Of a stretch of DNA of 64,000 nt, positions 1 through 9,141 are shown piece after piece; the first letter of the stretch is position 1, and the number at the start of each line of letters is the position of its first letter. The notes beneath the pieces are model-generated. The model searched no databases, was not told the origin of the DNA, and was given only the letters and a program-made list of their open reading frames with translations. This stretch comes from Gammaproteobacteria bacterium (lineage in GTDB: Bacteria; Pseudomonadota; Gammaproteobacteria; Burkholderiales; Burkholderiaceae_B): contig JAHIXK010000015.1 in assembly GCA_018815245.1 (NCBI GenBank), forward strand, positions 28,800 to 92,799, written 5' to 3'. Both the position numbers and the translations under genes were made by a program.

Positions 1-166
1 TGAAGTTCAGTGTGTGACCTACATCAATAATCGGCTCAGCGTTAAGTTGAGTTAGGTTGGTTTGGCCTTTGAGTTCGAATGCAAACACCGAGAGGATAGA
101 GATGGAAAGGACAATCAGAATGCTCATGGAAACGGTTAACTTCTTTGCAATTGTCCAAGTCTTCAT
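1..166 (-). CDS. N terminus of a membrane sensor, probably methyl-accepting chemotaxis protein (partial)
   Basis: Only the first 55 codons lie in the window; the gene continues beyond base 1. The ATG (164-166, complement) follows an AGGA about ten bases upstream. The peptide starts MKTWTIAKKL, then has a hydrophobic segment (about residues 12-30), then a polar stretch that looks periplasmic. A short cytoplasmic start plus one membrane segment plus a periplasmic sensor is typical of chemoreceptors, and also of sensor kinases. The family call is an inference from this layout, since no signalling domain is visible. Confidence 0.45.
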   Translation of the reverse strand, partial: MKTWTIAKKLTVSMSILIVLSISILSVFAFELKGQTNLTQLNAEPIIDVGHTLNF

Positions 167-286
167 GCTGCGCGGTTCCTAATACATGGGATGGAACGCA
201 TATGGTAGTGGTTGGTGTAATGCGCGGGTTCCCCCAAAATACTTACCTTCGGAAGGTGATGTGAATCGCGGACATTTACTGGGCTT

Positions 287-1402
287 TTAACCGGAGTTCA
301 GATTGCGTACCCAGTTGGAAAAATCATCTGCCATGCGTTCGCTTTCCCGAATCGCACTTTGCCAAAGCGGTATGCGAATTCGATGATCAAAGTTGTAGCG
401 TTTGAAATCGCTGCGGTCGGGGATTTTTTTCGCGGGCAAACGCTTCACAAATTCTGGTGACGGGCACACCAGAATCACATTGCTCATCCATTCAGGTTTT
501 GCTTTGCGCACTTTCAAAAACTTGTCGAGCCAGCCGGGCGTTACGGTTGGAGCAAAATGCGGGTACAGCACCAAACCTTCCAGGCGATTGTAGGGCAGGG
601 CGAGGTGGTAGTCGGTCAGGCCGCCGTCCCAAAAAGGGCCTTCGTGGTACTTCACTTCCGGGTGGTCTTCGCGCAGGGCTTGGGCAATTTTGTACACTGG
701 GTTCAGTACAAATGGAATGCTGCCACTGGCCAGCAATGCATCGTGAATGTTCAGTGCATCCAGGTCTTCAATGTGGGTTGGAATGCGGTCAAAGGGTTGT
801 TTTAACCAGTCGGTGTGCGCGCCCGGGCTTTGAAACACCCACCGTTCGAAGTAAGTGGACAGTTTGTTGCGGTTTACGCTGTTGGCCAGCACCGCACTGG
901 CAAAGCCGCGTTTGCGTGCGCGCAGTTGTTGCGCATGGTGCAAGGGGGTAAGCCCTTTGTTGACCCACACCAGCAGTTCTTTACCGACCGGTTTCACCAT
1001 GTGCTGCGCTTCTTTAGCCACCACAGCCTGCACCATGGCATGGCACACGCGGCTTATTTCATGGCGGTCAACGCCTTTGCTGTAGTCTTGCGTTTCAACA
1101 TACTGCTGGGCAAGTCGCTTCAAGGTGGCTGCCGGGTTGCTGCTGGCTGCTGCTGCCATGCGCCACGCGCCAATAGACGCACCAATCAATTGCAGTGGTT
1201 TTACACCGTTGCTTGCACGCGTTTTTAAATGCTCGGGGCCAAGCCAATCGTTAAACAGGTATTGGTCTAGACCCTGCAGAATCAAACCTTTCGGGCCACC
1301 CGCTGCCGCAGGAATTGCGCAAATGTCTTCGGGCCTCAAGCCCTTGTTGGCAATGTGCGCCTTGGCGCGGTCGCCCATAATGATTTGAATGCTGCTTCTC
1401 AT
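287..1402 (-). CDS. Patatin-like phospholipase family protein
   Basis: Predicted serine acyl hydrolase of 371 aa. A glycine-rich oxyanion-hole segment (GGPKG, about residues 35-39), a nucleophile elbow GASIG (Ser about 76) and a later DGG motif (FWDGGLTDYH) form the Ser-Asp dyad signature of patatins. The chosen ATG overlaps the pth stop codon (ATGA) and has GGAG upstream; an in-frame GTG two codons earlier is possible. The overlap suggests co-transcription with pth. No signal peptide is visible, so a cytoplasmic or membrane-associated lipid hydrolase is likely. The substrate is unknown. Confidence 0.75.
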   Translation of the reverse strand: MRSSIQIIMGDRAKAHIANKGLRPEDICAIPAAAGGPKGLILQGLDQYLFNDWLGPEHLKTRASNGVKPLQLIGASIGAWRMAAAASSNPAATLKRLAQQYVETQDYSKGVDRHEISRVCHAMVQAVVAKEAQHMVKPVGKELLVWVNKGLTPLHHAQQLRARKRGFASAVLANSVNRNKLSTYFERWVFQSPGAHTDWLKQPFDRIPTHIEDLDALNIHDALLASGSIPFVLNPVYKIAQALREDHPEVKYHEGPFWDGGLTDYHLALPYNRLEGLVLYPHFAPTVTPGWLDKFLKVRKAKPEWMSNVILVCPSPEFVKRLPAKKIPDRSDFKRYNFDHRIRIPLWQSAIRESERMADDFSNWVRNLNSG

Positions 1403-1998
1403 GCGCACTCCGTGTGTATGTGCGTGGTGGCTTGGCCAATTTGGCCCTTCAAAATAAGCTCGGTGTGCTTGAGCAACACGTCGATCGATTTGTCGATGGT
1501 CTGCTGTTGTTCGCTGCTGGGCCGATGCAACACAAAATCAGCCACGCCTTGTTGCAAGTTTAAGCTTCTTGGGTGACCAATGCCAATGCGTGCCCGCCAG
1601 AATTCATTGCTGCCCATGTGGGCGTGAATATCTTTCAAACCGTTGTGGCCTGCATGGCCGCCGCCTTTTTTCATCTTGATTTGGCCGGGCAGCAAATCCA
1701 GTTCGTCATGTGCAACCAGAATTTCTTCGGGTTTTATTTTAAAGAACTTTGCCAGTGTGCCCACAGCTTGCCCAGACCTGTTCATGAAGGTGGTGGGAAA
1801 CAGCAGCCACACGTCTTCGCCTGCAAATTTGATGCGTGCCATGTCGCCAAAAAAACGCTTGTCACTTTGCAAAAACACATTGTGTTTGCGCGCAAGCGCT
1901 TCCAGGTACCAAACGCCTGCATTGTGGCGGGTGTCTGCATACTGCGGGCCGGGGTTGCCAAGGCCTACAATCAATTTGATGGGGGTGTTGCTGGACAT
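1399..1998 (-). CDS. pth: Peptidyl-tRNA hydrolase
   Basis: Cleaves the ester bond of peptidyl-tRNAs released by stalled ribosomes, recycling tRNA. The 199-aa protein shows the family landmarks: GLGNPG (residues 12-17), RHNAG with the catalytic His (about 25), the conserved Asp in HDELD (about 98), and HNGLKD. Length is normal for bacterial Pth. In related bacteria pth usually sits directly after rplY; here the two are separated by the leuA region. It is followed at once by the patatin-like gene, whose start overlaps its stop. Confidence 0.96.
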   Translation of the reverse strand: MSSNTPIKLIVGLGNPGPQYADTRHNAGVWYLEALARKHNVFLQSDKRFFGDMARIKFAGEDVWLLFPTTFMNRSGQAVGTLAKFFKIKPEEILVAHDELDLLPGQIKMKKGGGHAGHNGLKDIHAHMGSNEFWRARIGIGHPRSLNLQQGVADFVLHRPSSEQQQTIDKSIDVLLKHTELILKGQIGQATTHIHTECA

Positions 1999-2122
1999 TT
2001 GTAATTGTTTGCTCGCTGGCTTGTTTATTCAGGGGTGAGTCCCATTACACTTGGGTAGTATTTACTTTATTTTCGCCGATAGTGCACGGCATTCCAAAAC
2101 TTATTGTTTATTGATTGACTCC

Positions 2123-2839
2123 ATGAATCCTTTAACCGATGTTAACTGGCCTCCCGTGGCTGCAGCACAGGGCACTCACCAAAAGTCCCTTGCTTTTTTA
2201 CATCAATACTTGCCTGTTACCGGTGCCCGAATTCTGGACCTTCCTTGTGGAGCAGGGGCTTTCGCCAGTGCGGCCACGCAGCTTGAGTACGATGTTCACA
2301 CCATGGATATTCACCCGAATGAGCCTTACTTCGCGGAGGCGGGCAAGCGGCGTATTGGGGATGCGAATCAGCCGTTGCCCTTCGAGGATGATTTTTTTGA
2401 TGGGGTGTGTTCAATCGAGGGCATCGAACACCTGGAAAACCCCAGCCAGTTTGTGCGCGAACTGTTTCGGGTTTTAAAGCCTGGTGGCTACTGTGTGTTG
2501 AGTACGCCCAATGTGGACAGTTATCGTTCGCGTCACAACACCTTGTGGCGGGGTTATCACCGGTATTTTCGACCAGAAAGTGACACTGAGAAAGACAGTG
2601 GACACGTGCATCCCATTGATTTGTATTTCCTGATGGGGGCTTTCAAGAAGGCTGGTTTTGACATGCTGGAACTGGGTGTAAACAGCATGAGTGGCCGCGC
2701 AGGCCCAAGCCTGTGGCGCGAGTTCGTTCGGAAATATTTAAGCGGTTTGTATCCGCCACGATTGCGTGAAAAAGTGCCTTTTTATGGCGATGTACTGATT
2801 TACGTGTTGAGTAAACCAGCCGATGAAACAGAAATTTGA
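2123..2839 (+). CDS. Class I SAM-dependent methyltransferase
   Basis: A 238-aa methyltransferase of the UbiE/Coq5-like class: motif I ILDLPCGAGAFA (about residues 37-48), an acidic residue ending strand 2 (TMDIHPNE), and the FFDGVCSIEGIEHLENP segment typical of type 11 methyltransferases. I chose the ATG at 2123 because the upstream in-frame TTG would add 24 residues of unlike composition. The 3' end overlaps the convergent leuA 3' end by 40 bases. The substrate cannot be told; an LPS, quinone or small-molecule target is equally possible. Confidence 0.8.
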   Translation: MNPLTDVNWPPVAAAQGTHQKSLAFLHQYLPVTGARILDLPCGAGAFASAATQLEYDVHTMDIHPNEPYFAEAGKRRIGDANQPLPFEDDFFDGVCSIEGIEHLENPSQFVRELFRVLKPGGYCVLSTPNVDSYRSRHNTLWRGYHRYFRPESDTEKDSGHVHPIDLYFLMGAFKKAGFDMLELGVNSMSGRAGPSLWREFVRKYLSGLYPPRLREKVPFYGDVLIYVLSKPADETEI

Positions 2840-4482
2840 TCAACCCTGCGCCAGGCGCTTACCAGCGCCATCAAACTGGCGGTGGTGATGTTGTCGTGAA
2901 AGCCCACGCCAAATTTGCTGCCCGGTACGTTGGGAACGCTTACTTCAATAACGGCCATGGCCTTTGATTTCGCGCCTTGACCAACGCTGCGTTCTTCGAA
3001 GCCCACAATGTCCATGGGCACCCCAAGCGCTTGCACGGCAGCATCCAGAGGGCCGTTGCCCAAGCCTTCAAGCCGTACAATTTCACCATGCTGTTGCACG
3101 GTGATTTCAATGCCTTGGCCGCCCTCTGCATCAAAAACTTTGTGGCTGATGTAGCGGGGCTGGCTGTCATCATTCTGCAAATAGGTTTGTTCAAACAAGG
3201 ACCACAATGCAGGCGATGTCATTTCCGCTGCGGTGCTGTCGCTCACCTTTTGCACCACGCTTGAAAACTCAACCTGCATGCGGCGCGGCATCACCACGCC
3301 ATGTTCGCGTTCCAGAATGTAGGCGATGCCGCCCTTGCCAGATTGGCTGTTCACGCGGATCACGCTGTCGTATGTGCGGCCCACGTCCATCGGGTCGATG
3401 GGCAAGTAGGGTACTTCCCAAATGCCATTGGGTGTTTGAATGTCGAAGCCTTTTTTAATCGCGTCTTGGTGCGACCCTGAAAACGCGGTGTACACCAGGT
3501 CGCCTACATACGGGTGGCGGGGGTGAATGGGCAGTTGCGTGCAACTTTCCACCACGCGGGCTACGGCGTTGATGTCGGAAAAATCAAGGTTCGGGTGCAC
3601 GCCTTGGGTGTACATGTTCAATGCAAGGGTAACAATATCGACGTTGCCGCAACGTTCGCCATTGCCAAACAAGCAGCCTTCCACGCGTTGTGCGCCGGCC
3701 ATCATTGCCAGTTCGGCGGTGGCCACGCCGGTGCCGCGGTCGTTGTGCGGGTGCACGGAAAGCACCACATGCTCGCGGCGATGTAAACGTCTGTCCATCC
3801 ACTCAATTTGATCGGCGAACACATTGGGTGTGCTCCATTCCACCGTGGTGGGCAGGTTGATGATGATCTTGCGATTCGGCCCGGCTTCCCAGGCCTCAAT
3901 GGCGGTGTTGCAGGCCTGCAGGGCCACATCCAGTTCAGTCATGTTGAAACATTCGGGCGAGTATTGCAAAACCCACTGTGTTTCAGGGTGCGCGTCGGTC
4001 AGTTCTTTCACCTTTTGCACGCGGTTTTTTACCATGTCGATTACTTCGGGCACAGTCATGCGGAACACCGTATTTCTCCACACGGGTGCGGTGGAGTTGT
4101 AGATGTGGACGATTGCGCTTTTGGCGCCAATCACCGATTCCACTGTTCGCTCGATAAGCTCATCACGAGCCTGGGTCATGACCATGGGGGTAACGCCTTC
4201 CGGAATCAAATCATTGTTGATTAAATGCCGAACCACGTCGAAGTCGATCTGCGAGGCGGCGGGAAAGCCCACCTCAATTTCCTTGAAGCCAATGCGCACC
4301 AATTCCTTGAAGAAGTCCAGTTTGGTGGCCACGCTCATGGGCTCGAAAATCGCCTGGTTGCCGTCGCGCAAATCGGTGCTTAACCAGATTGGCGCATTTT
4401 CGATGGCCTTGTTGGGCCATGTTCTGTCGGGCAGGTCCACTTTGTAAGCGGGGCGATATTTGTTGGCGGGGTTCTTCAACAT
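2800..4482 (-). CDS. leuA: 2-isopropylmalate synthase (long form)
   Basis: Condenses acetyl-CoA with 2-oxoisovalerate in the first committed step of leucine synthesis. The 560-aa length and the N-terminal RPAYKVDLPDRTWPN segment mark the longer type of LeuA rather than the roughly 520-aa enterobacterial type. The catalytic DLRDGNQ (37-43), the metal-binding HPHND and GNGERCGNVD are intact. The last 120 or so residues match the leucine-sensing regulatory domain. It is divergent from an Lrp-type regulator across a 141-base AT-rich gap, which makes that regulator a natural candidate for controlling it. Confidence 0.95.
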   Translation of the reverse strand: MLKNPANKYRPAYKVDLPDRTWPNKAIENAPIWLSTDLRDGNQAIFEPMSVATKLDFFKELVRIGFKEIEVGFPAASQIDFDVVRHLINNDLIPEGVTPMVMTQARDELIERTVESVIGAKSAIVHIYNSTAPVWRNTVFRMTVPEVIDMVKNRVQKVKELTDAHPETQWVLQYSPECFNMTELDVALQACNTAIEAWEAGPNRKIIINLPTTVEWSTPNVFADQIEWMDRRLHRREHVVLSVHPHNDRGTGVATAELAMMAGAQRVEGCLFGNGERCGNVDIVTLALNMYTQGVHPNLDFSDINAVARVVESCTQLPIHPRHPYVGDLVYTAFSGSHQDAIKKGFDIQTPNGIWEVPYLPIDPMDVGRTYDSVIRVNSQSGKGGIAYILEREHGVVMPRRMQVEFSSVVQKVSDSTAAEMTSPALWSLFEQTYLQNDDSQPRYISHKVFDAEGGQGIEITVQQHGEIVRLEGLGNGPLDAAVQALGVPMDIVGFEERSVGQGAKSKAMAVIEVSVPNVPGSKFGVGFHDNITTASLMALVSAWRRVDQISVSSAGLLNT

Positions 4483-4623
4483 GCTGCGTTGGCCTGAAAC
4501 GTTAATCCATGAAACACAGTGTAGGTGTTATGCCGCGAAATATGATTGCGTTTGTTGCTTTGATAAATCTAATAATTAGCAGATAATTGCTTATATTTTG
4601 AATTTATAGGAATAAAAATCGAA

Positions 4624-5091
4624 ATGCAGGAACTTGACCGATACGACAAACGAATTTTGACCTTGTTGCAAACCGATGGGCGAATGAGCAATCAGGATTT
4701 GGCCGATGCAATCGGCTTGTCGCCCTCGCCATGTTTGCGCCGTGTGAAAGCGCTGGAGGATGCAGGGCTGATTACAGGTTACAGGGCATTGGTGGATGCG
4801 AAAAAATTGGGCTACAGCTTGATGGCGCTGATTTACATTTCAATGGACCAGCACACGCCTGAACGCTTCGCCAGTTTTGAAGGGGCAATTGCCGCAATTC
4901 CCGAGGTGCTGGAATGCCTGTTGATCACCGGGCAGCAGGCCGACTACCAGTTGAAGGTGATTGTGGCCGACATGGATGGTTACCAGAATTTGTTGCTGAA
5001 TAAAATTACCCGCATCAAAGGGGTAAGCGGTGTGCATACCAGTTTTGTACTGCGCCGGGTGGTGGACAAAACCGAAGTGCCGGTGCCTTAG
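4624..5091 (+). CDS. Lrp/AsnC family transcriptional regulator
   Basis: A 155-aa regulator with an N-terminal winged helix-turn-helix (LDRYDKRILTLLQ at the start, then recognition region LADAIGLSPSPCLRRVKALE) and a C-terminal ligand-binding RAM-type domain (about 70-150, ending SGVHTSFVLRRVV). Proteins of this family bind amino acids and control amino-acid metabolism. It is divergent from leuA, so a role in leucine control is plausible but not shown. The stop lies three bases from the stop of the convergent ExoD-like gene. Confidence 0.9.
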   Translation: MQELDRYDKRILTLLQTDGRMSNQDLADAIGLSPSPCLRRVKALEDAGLITGYRALVDAKKLGYSLMALIYISMDQHTPERFASFEGAIAAIPEVLECLLITGQQADYQLKVIVADMDGYQNLLLNKITRIKGVSGVHTSFVLRRVVDKTEVPVP

Positions 5092-5094
5092 GCG

Positions 5095-5742
5095 TCAGGC
5101 TTGGTTTTGCAGCATGTTTTGAATCATCATGCCGCCCCCGCCAATCAGCACGCCGAAATACACAATCGAGGCCACATTGGCCAAGTGGCCCAGCAGCACT
5201 GCTGCGCCATCGCGTTGAATCAAACCCACTGCCAGGAACAACAGGGCGATGCCGGGTACCGTGTTGCTAAAGGGTATGAATCCAAAAGGTGCCATCAGCA
5301 ACACGGCGCCCAATATCAAGGCGCCATCATTGATGATGTTCATCATGCGGCCTTGTGTTAGCCAGGCCATGCGGTGTGGGCGGCTTACTTTTTCCAGGCG
5401 CGGAATCCACACCAAACCTTTTTCAAGTGCGTGGCGCAATTTGTCGGCGGGCAGGGCGCGTTCTTTGAAGCGTTTGGGCAACCACAGGGTGCGTCCGAAA
5501 ATCCGGCTAATGCCGATCAGTAAAATGGCAGCGCCAAAAATAGTGCTGACCCCGGGAATGGACACGGGCACCATGAACACCAAGGTAAGAAAGGCCACCA
5601 GCAGCAGCATGCCTTCGCGGCCAACAAGTTCCAGAATTTCACCCAGGCTGACCGTGTTGGCTGGAAGTTGTTCAATGACAAGCCTGATTTGCTCGCCCAG
5701 CGTGCGTTCGTCGGTGGAATGTATATTGTTCAATTCAGGCAC
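5095..5742 (-). CDS. ExoD-family membrane protein
   Basis: A 215-aa integral membrane protein with hydrophobic segments around residues 45-85 and in the last 75 residues. The motifs GEILELVGREGMLLLV and VPVSIPGVSTIFGAAILLIG are typical of the ExoD (exopolysaccharide synthesis) family, named for a rhizobial mutant affected in exopolysaccharide. The biochemical function of the family is not established. It lies downstream of rplY and its terminator on the same strand, so it probably has its own promoter. Confidence 0.82.
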   Translation of the reverse strand: MPELNNIHSTDERTLGEQIRLVIEQLPANTVSLGEILELVGREGMLLLVAFLTLVFMVPVSIPGVSTIFGAAILLIGISRIFGRTLWLPKRFKERALPADKLRHALEKGLVWIPRLEKVSRPHRMAWLTQGRMMNIINDGALILGAVLLMAPFGFIPFSNTVPGIALLFLAVGLIQRDGAAVLLGHLANVASIVYFGVLIGGGGMMIQNMLQNQA

Positions 5743-5779
5743 TGTAATTGATGGTGATCAAGGCATTTATTGTGCCCAT

Positions 5780-5814
5780 AAAAAAAGCCGCTGGACCAAG
5801 GTGCAGCGGCTTTT
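5780..5814 (-). terminator. Rho-independent terminator after rplY
   Basis: Read on the minus strand, an AAAAGCCGCTG stem pairs with CAGCGGCTTTT around a ten-base loop and is followed by a run of T. It lies 26 bases past the rplY stop and should end the prs-rplY transcript. Confidence 0.88.
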
Positions 5815-5839
5815 ACGAAGACTAACTTGCAACAGCGAT

Positions 5840-6427
5840 TTACTCGTCGCCGCCTTTTGCAGCACCAGCCTTGATTTTCACGCTGACCACGGACAGGTCT
5901 TGCTGGCCGTGGTTGGGGATGCTTACGCCTTCAGGGAACTGAAGTTCAGTCACGTGGATGGAGCGCTTGGTAACATCCAGTACGCTGCAATCTACAGCGA
6001 TGAATTCTGGCAGGTCTTTGGGCAAGCATTCGATTTCGATCTGGTTGGCTACAAAAGTAACCAGACCCGCGTACAGCTTCACAGCAGGGCTTTCCAGGTG
6101 GCCAGAGAAGTGCAAAGGCACGTTCATGTGGATCTTCTGGTTGCTGTCGATACGCTGAAAGTCGATGTGCAGCAACTGCGCCTTGTAAGGGTGTGACTGA
6201 TAGTCGCGCAGCAACACTTGCTGTGACTTGCCGTCAATTTCCAGATCCAGAATGCTGGAGTGGAATTTTTCCTTTTGCAGCGCGTGCCACAGGGGGTTGT
6301 GTTCAATTGACACAGCCTGAGCTTCCTGATTTGCGCCATAAACAATGCCAGGTACCTGGCCAGCACGACGCAGGCGGCGGCTCGCTCCGGAACCCTGCTC
6401 TGTGCGGGATGTTGCAACTACTTTCAT
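5840..6427 (-). CDS. rplY: 50S ribosomal protein L25 (CTC form)
   Basis: Binds 5S rRNA in the large subunit. At 195 aa this is the long general-stress/CTC form: an L25 domain (about residues 1-93, including GSGASRRLRRAGQVPGIVYG) and a C-terminal beta domain (about 100-190). It follows prs on the same strand after a 99-base gap, the usual proteobacterial order, and ends before a strong terminator. Confidence 0.96.
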   Translation of the reverse strand: MKVVATSRTEQGSGASRRLRRAGQVPGIVYGANQEAQAVSIEHNPLWHALQKEKFHSSILDLEIDGKSQQVLLRDYQSHPYKAQLLHIDFQRIDSNQKIHMNVPLHFSGHLESPAVKLYAGLVTFVANQIEIECLPKDLPEFIAVDCSVLDVTKRSIHVTELQFPEGVSIPNHGQQDLSVVSVKIKAGAAKGGDE

Positions 6428-6526
6428 GTTGATTCTCCAAATTTGACTTCACCGCGACCAGTGAAACCAAGTTATGCGGCACTTGAGGGCGTCCGCAAAA
6501 AAGCCCAAAAACTGTTTTGCTACTTC

Positions 6527-7480
6527 TTAATCGATAAACAGCGAACTGACGGAATCGGAGCGCACGATGCGGCGAATGGTTTCGGCCAGCAGTTCGTCTA
6601 CGCTCAACACCCGAATGGTATTGCTGTTTTGGGCTTCCTCTGACAAAGGAATGGTGTCGGTTACCACCAGTTCGTCCAGATCCGATTCTTCCACGCGCTG
6701 AATGGCGCCGCCAGACAACACGGGGTGTGTACAGTAAGCCACCACTTTCTTGGCACCGTTGGCTTTCAGGGCGGCTGCGGCTTTGCACAATGTGTTGGCT
6801 GTGTCGACCATGTCGTCCATGATCACGCAGGTGCGGTCTTTCACGTCGCCAATAATGTTCATGACCTCGGCCACATTGGCGCGGGGGCGGCGTTTGTCGA
6901 TAATTGCCAAATCGCAATTCAGGCGTTTGGCCAGTGCGCGGGCACGAACCACGCCACCCACGTCGGGTGACACCACCATCAGGTTGTCCAGGTTTTGCTT
7001 CCACACGTCGCCGAGCAACACGGGCGATGCGTAAATATTGTCCACAGGGATGTCGAAAAAGCCCTGAATCTGGTCGGCATGCAAGTCCATGGTCAGCACG
7101 CGGTCTACACCGACCACCTGCAACATGTTGGCCACTACCTTTGCGGTAATTGCAACACGGGAAGAGCGCACTCGGCGGTCTTGACGGGCATAACCAAAAT
7201 AAGGAATTGCAGCGGTAATGCGGCCGGCTGATGCGCGCTTGAGCGCGTCGATCATGACCATCATTTCCATGAGGTTGTCATTCGTGGGGGCGCAAGTAGA
7301 TTGCAGCACAAACACGTCTTTCCCGCGGACGTTCTCGTTGATCTCGACCATCACTTCGCCATCTGAGAAGCGGCCCACGGTGGCTTTGCCCAGTGGAATG
7401 TTCAACTGTTTTGCAACAGACTCAGCCAATGCGGGAATTGCATTGCCGGTGAAGATCATCAGACTGCTGTCGCTTGCCAT
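6527..7480 (-). CDS. prs: Ribose-phosphate pyrophosphokinase
   Basis: Makes PRPP from ribose 5-phosphate and ATP, feeding the purine, pyrimidine, NAD and histidine pathways (the his cluster is in this window). The 317-aa protein has the ATP/regulatory RQDRRVRS segment, the [12 protein letters not shown] region and the PRPP-binding loop [11 protein letters not shown]. Length is standard. It sits between the tRNA-Gln terminator and rplY. Confidence 0.97.
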   Translation of the reverse strand: MASDSSLMIFTGNAIPALAESVAKQLNIPLGKATVGRFSDGEVMVEINENVRGKDVFVLQSTCAPTNDNLMEMMVMIDALKRASAGRITAAIPYFGYARQDRRVRSSRVAITAKVVANMLQVVGVDRVLTMDLHADQIQGFFDIPVDNIYASPVLLGDVWKQNLDNLMVVSPDVGGVVRARALAKRLNCDLAIIDKRRPRANVAEVMNIIGDVKDRTCVIMDDMVDTANTLCKAAAALKANGAKKVVAYCTHPVLSGGAIQRVEESDLDELVVTDTIPLSEEAQNSNTIRVLSVDELLAETIRRIVRSDSVSSLFID

Positions 7481-7516
7481 TGTTTACCCCGGGGCTTGAC
7501 GTGTGCGTTGGCGAAA

Positions 7517-7550
7517 TAAAAAAAGGGCCAACCTGTGGCTGGCCCTTTGG
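7517..7550 (-). terminator. Rho-independent terminator after tRNA-Gln
   Basis: On the minus strand AAAGGGCCA pairs with TGGCCCTTT across a short loop and runs into seven T residues. It starts 4 bases after the tRNA 3' CCA and separates the TPR-lolB-ispE-tRNA transcript from prs. Confidence 0.88.
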
Positions 7551-7553
7551 TAT

Positions 7554-7630
7554 TGGCAGAGGAGGAAGGACTCGAACCTTCGAATGCCGGAATCAAAATC
7601 CGGTGCCTTAACCAACTTGGCGACTCCCCT
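7554..7630 (-). tRNA. tRNA-Gln (anticodon TTG)
   Basis: A 77-base gene including an encoded CCA. The acceptor stem AGGGGAG/CTCCTCT pairs with one G-T wobble, the anticodon stem CCGGA/TCCGG encloses a loop with TTG, and the T-arm has GGTTCGAGTCC. It lies 15 bases after the ispE stop, so it is probably processed from the ispE transcript. Confidence 0.97.
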
Positions 7631-7645
7631 AAAACTTTTTTCGAT

Positions 7646-8584
7646 TCAAGCCATGATTTTACATTCAAACCATTTTCCGGCTTTCAATTCAGGTGCGTCG
7701 GCAACTGCTGCCACTGCGCTGCTGAGCTGGCTTGGGCTGGCAAACACAGCAAACATGGCGGAGCCGGAACCTGACATTCGAATCAATTGCGGGTTGAACC
7801 TTGCAACACAGCTTGCAAAAACACCAAATTGGTGTTCCCAGTCTGGGAAGTTGCTCGACACAACAGCTTGCAAAGCATTCTGTGTGTTTGCCTTCAAAAA
7901 GGCCATCAACTCGCTATTCATTCGGCGGGCCGAATCGAAGACCGCTATTTTGACGTCACTTGAGTTGCGTGTCAATTGCGGATCGCTAAAAATTTTTGGT
8001 GTTGGGCAAGAAAGTGGTGGTTTATAGACAATTAAATGGCCCGAGACTCCGGAAATCGGCGTGATGATCTCGCCAATGCCTTCGACAAAGGCACTGTTGT
8101 TCTGCAAAAAGAAGGGCACGTCGGCGCCCAGTTGCAAACCGGCTTCTGCCAGTTTTTCATCGGAAACCGGATTGCCGTGGTGGTGTTGAAGCAGGCGCAG
8201 CACGGTGGCCGCATTGCTGCTGCCGCCGCCCAGCCCGGCTTGTTCTGGAATATTTTTCTTCACTTGAATGCGTACAGCATGGCTTTGGCCAAGGCCTGCC
8301 TGCGCGTAAAACGCTTTGCAGGCGCGAACGGTCAGGTCAGTTTCCGCTGGCAGGTGCACCAGGTCACCCTCACGTTCAATGTTCAGCTGACCGTTTTCGG
8401 TGGGGCGCAAGCTTAGTGACACTTCGTCGGCCAGGGTGATCGGGCAGAAAATGCTTTGCAGCAGGTGATAGCCGTCGGCCCGGCGCCCGGTGATGTGTAA
8501 AAACAGGTTGATTTTGCCCGGCGACAATGCAGACAGGGTGGTGGTTGGCTGGGCGGTGTGCACGGGTTTACTTGCGCAAGGCAC
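7646..8584 (-). CDS. ispE: 4-diphosphocytidyl-2-C-methyl-D-erythritol kinase
   Basis: GHMP-superfamily kinase of the MEP isoprenoid pathway, phosphorylating CDP-methylerythritol. It shows the N-terminal SPGKINLFLHITGRRADGYH and the ATP-loop GLGGGSSNAA, with a C-terminal RMSGSGSAMFAVF segment. As drawn it begins at a GTG inside lolB and is 312 aa; another GTG at 8563, four bases after the lolB stop, would give 305 aa. Neither has a clear ribosome site. It lies in the conserved order TPR-lolB-ispE-tRNA-Gln-prs. Confidence 0.95.
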   Translation of the reverse strand: MPCASKPVHTAQPTTTLSALSPGKINLFLHITGRRADGYHLLQSIFCPITLADEVSLSLRPTENGQLNIEREGDLVHLPAETDLTVRACKAFYAQAGLGQSHAVRIQVKKNIPEQAGLGGGSSNAATVLRLLQHHHGNPVSDEKLAEAGLQLGADVPFFLQNNSAFVEGIGEIITPISGVSGHLIVYKPPLSCPTPKIFSDPQLTRNSSDVKIAVFDSARRMNSELMAFLKANTQNALQAVVSSNFPDWEHQFGVFASCVARFNPQLIRMSGSGSAMFAVFASPSQLSSAVAAVADAPELKAGKWFECKIMA

Positions 8585-9137
8585 CGCGTGGGATCAGGTC
8601 AATTCGGCCCGATGTGTTGTTCTCGACAAATACAACGCGATACCGACCGTTGTTGTTTTCCCAGGCCCAATTGGCGGGCAAGGTGGGTAGCTCATCGGGG
8701 TTGGGGTTTTCCATCCACTGAACCAGTGCCTCGGCGGGCAGCTCAACAGGGAACATCAGGTCGAACAGGCTTTGCCAGTTTTTGGCCAGGTACACGCGGC
8801 CGTCGGCAGCGCGCACTTCATAGAATTCACCCAGACGCTTCGCGCTGCCCAGGGACGGGCCAAGCGTTGAATTCACTTCGAGGTAGGCAATTTCAGGAGC
8901 CTGGCTTGGCCCGGAGCGGCCTGACCGCCATTCGTAGGTGCCGGAAATGGAATCGGCCTCTATTTTGCCGTCGGCTTGTTCCACTTTCCAGATCAGGCCG
9001 AAGCGGCCGTGGTGGCAGCTGGACTGAATGGCCCCGCAATCCACTTCAGTGGATTCGTCTTTTCCAAGGGTGCTGCAGGCACCCAATGTCGCGCTGATCA
9101 TGGCCATGCAAACAAGGCGCAAAAACGACAAAGACAT
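8568..9137 (-). CDS. lolB: Outer-membrane lipoprotein insertion factor LolB
   Basis: Receives lipoproteins from LolA and inserts them in the outer membrane. The 189-aa protein begins with a signal peptide and lipobox (ATLGAC, lipidated Cys about residue 21). It then has the LolB-like GRFGLIWKVEQADGK region and a C-terminal DLIPRGALRK. The ATG at 9137 was preferred over an upstream TTG because GAGGA lies before it. It is placed between the TPR lipoprotein and ispE. Confidence 0.9.
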   Translation of the reverse strand: MSLSFLRLVCMAMISATLGACSTLGKDESTEVDCGAIQSSCHHGRFGLIWKVEQADGKIEADSISGTYEWRSGRSGPSQAPEIAYLEVNSTLGPSLGSAKRLGEFYEVRAADGRVYLAKNWQSLFDLMFPVELPAEALVQWMENPNPDELPTLPANWAWENNNGRYRVVFVENNTSGRIDLIPRGALRK

Positions 9138-9141
9138 GAAT

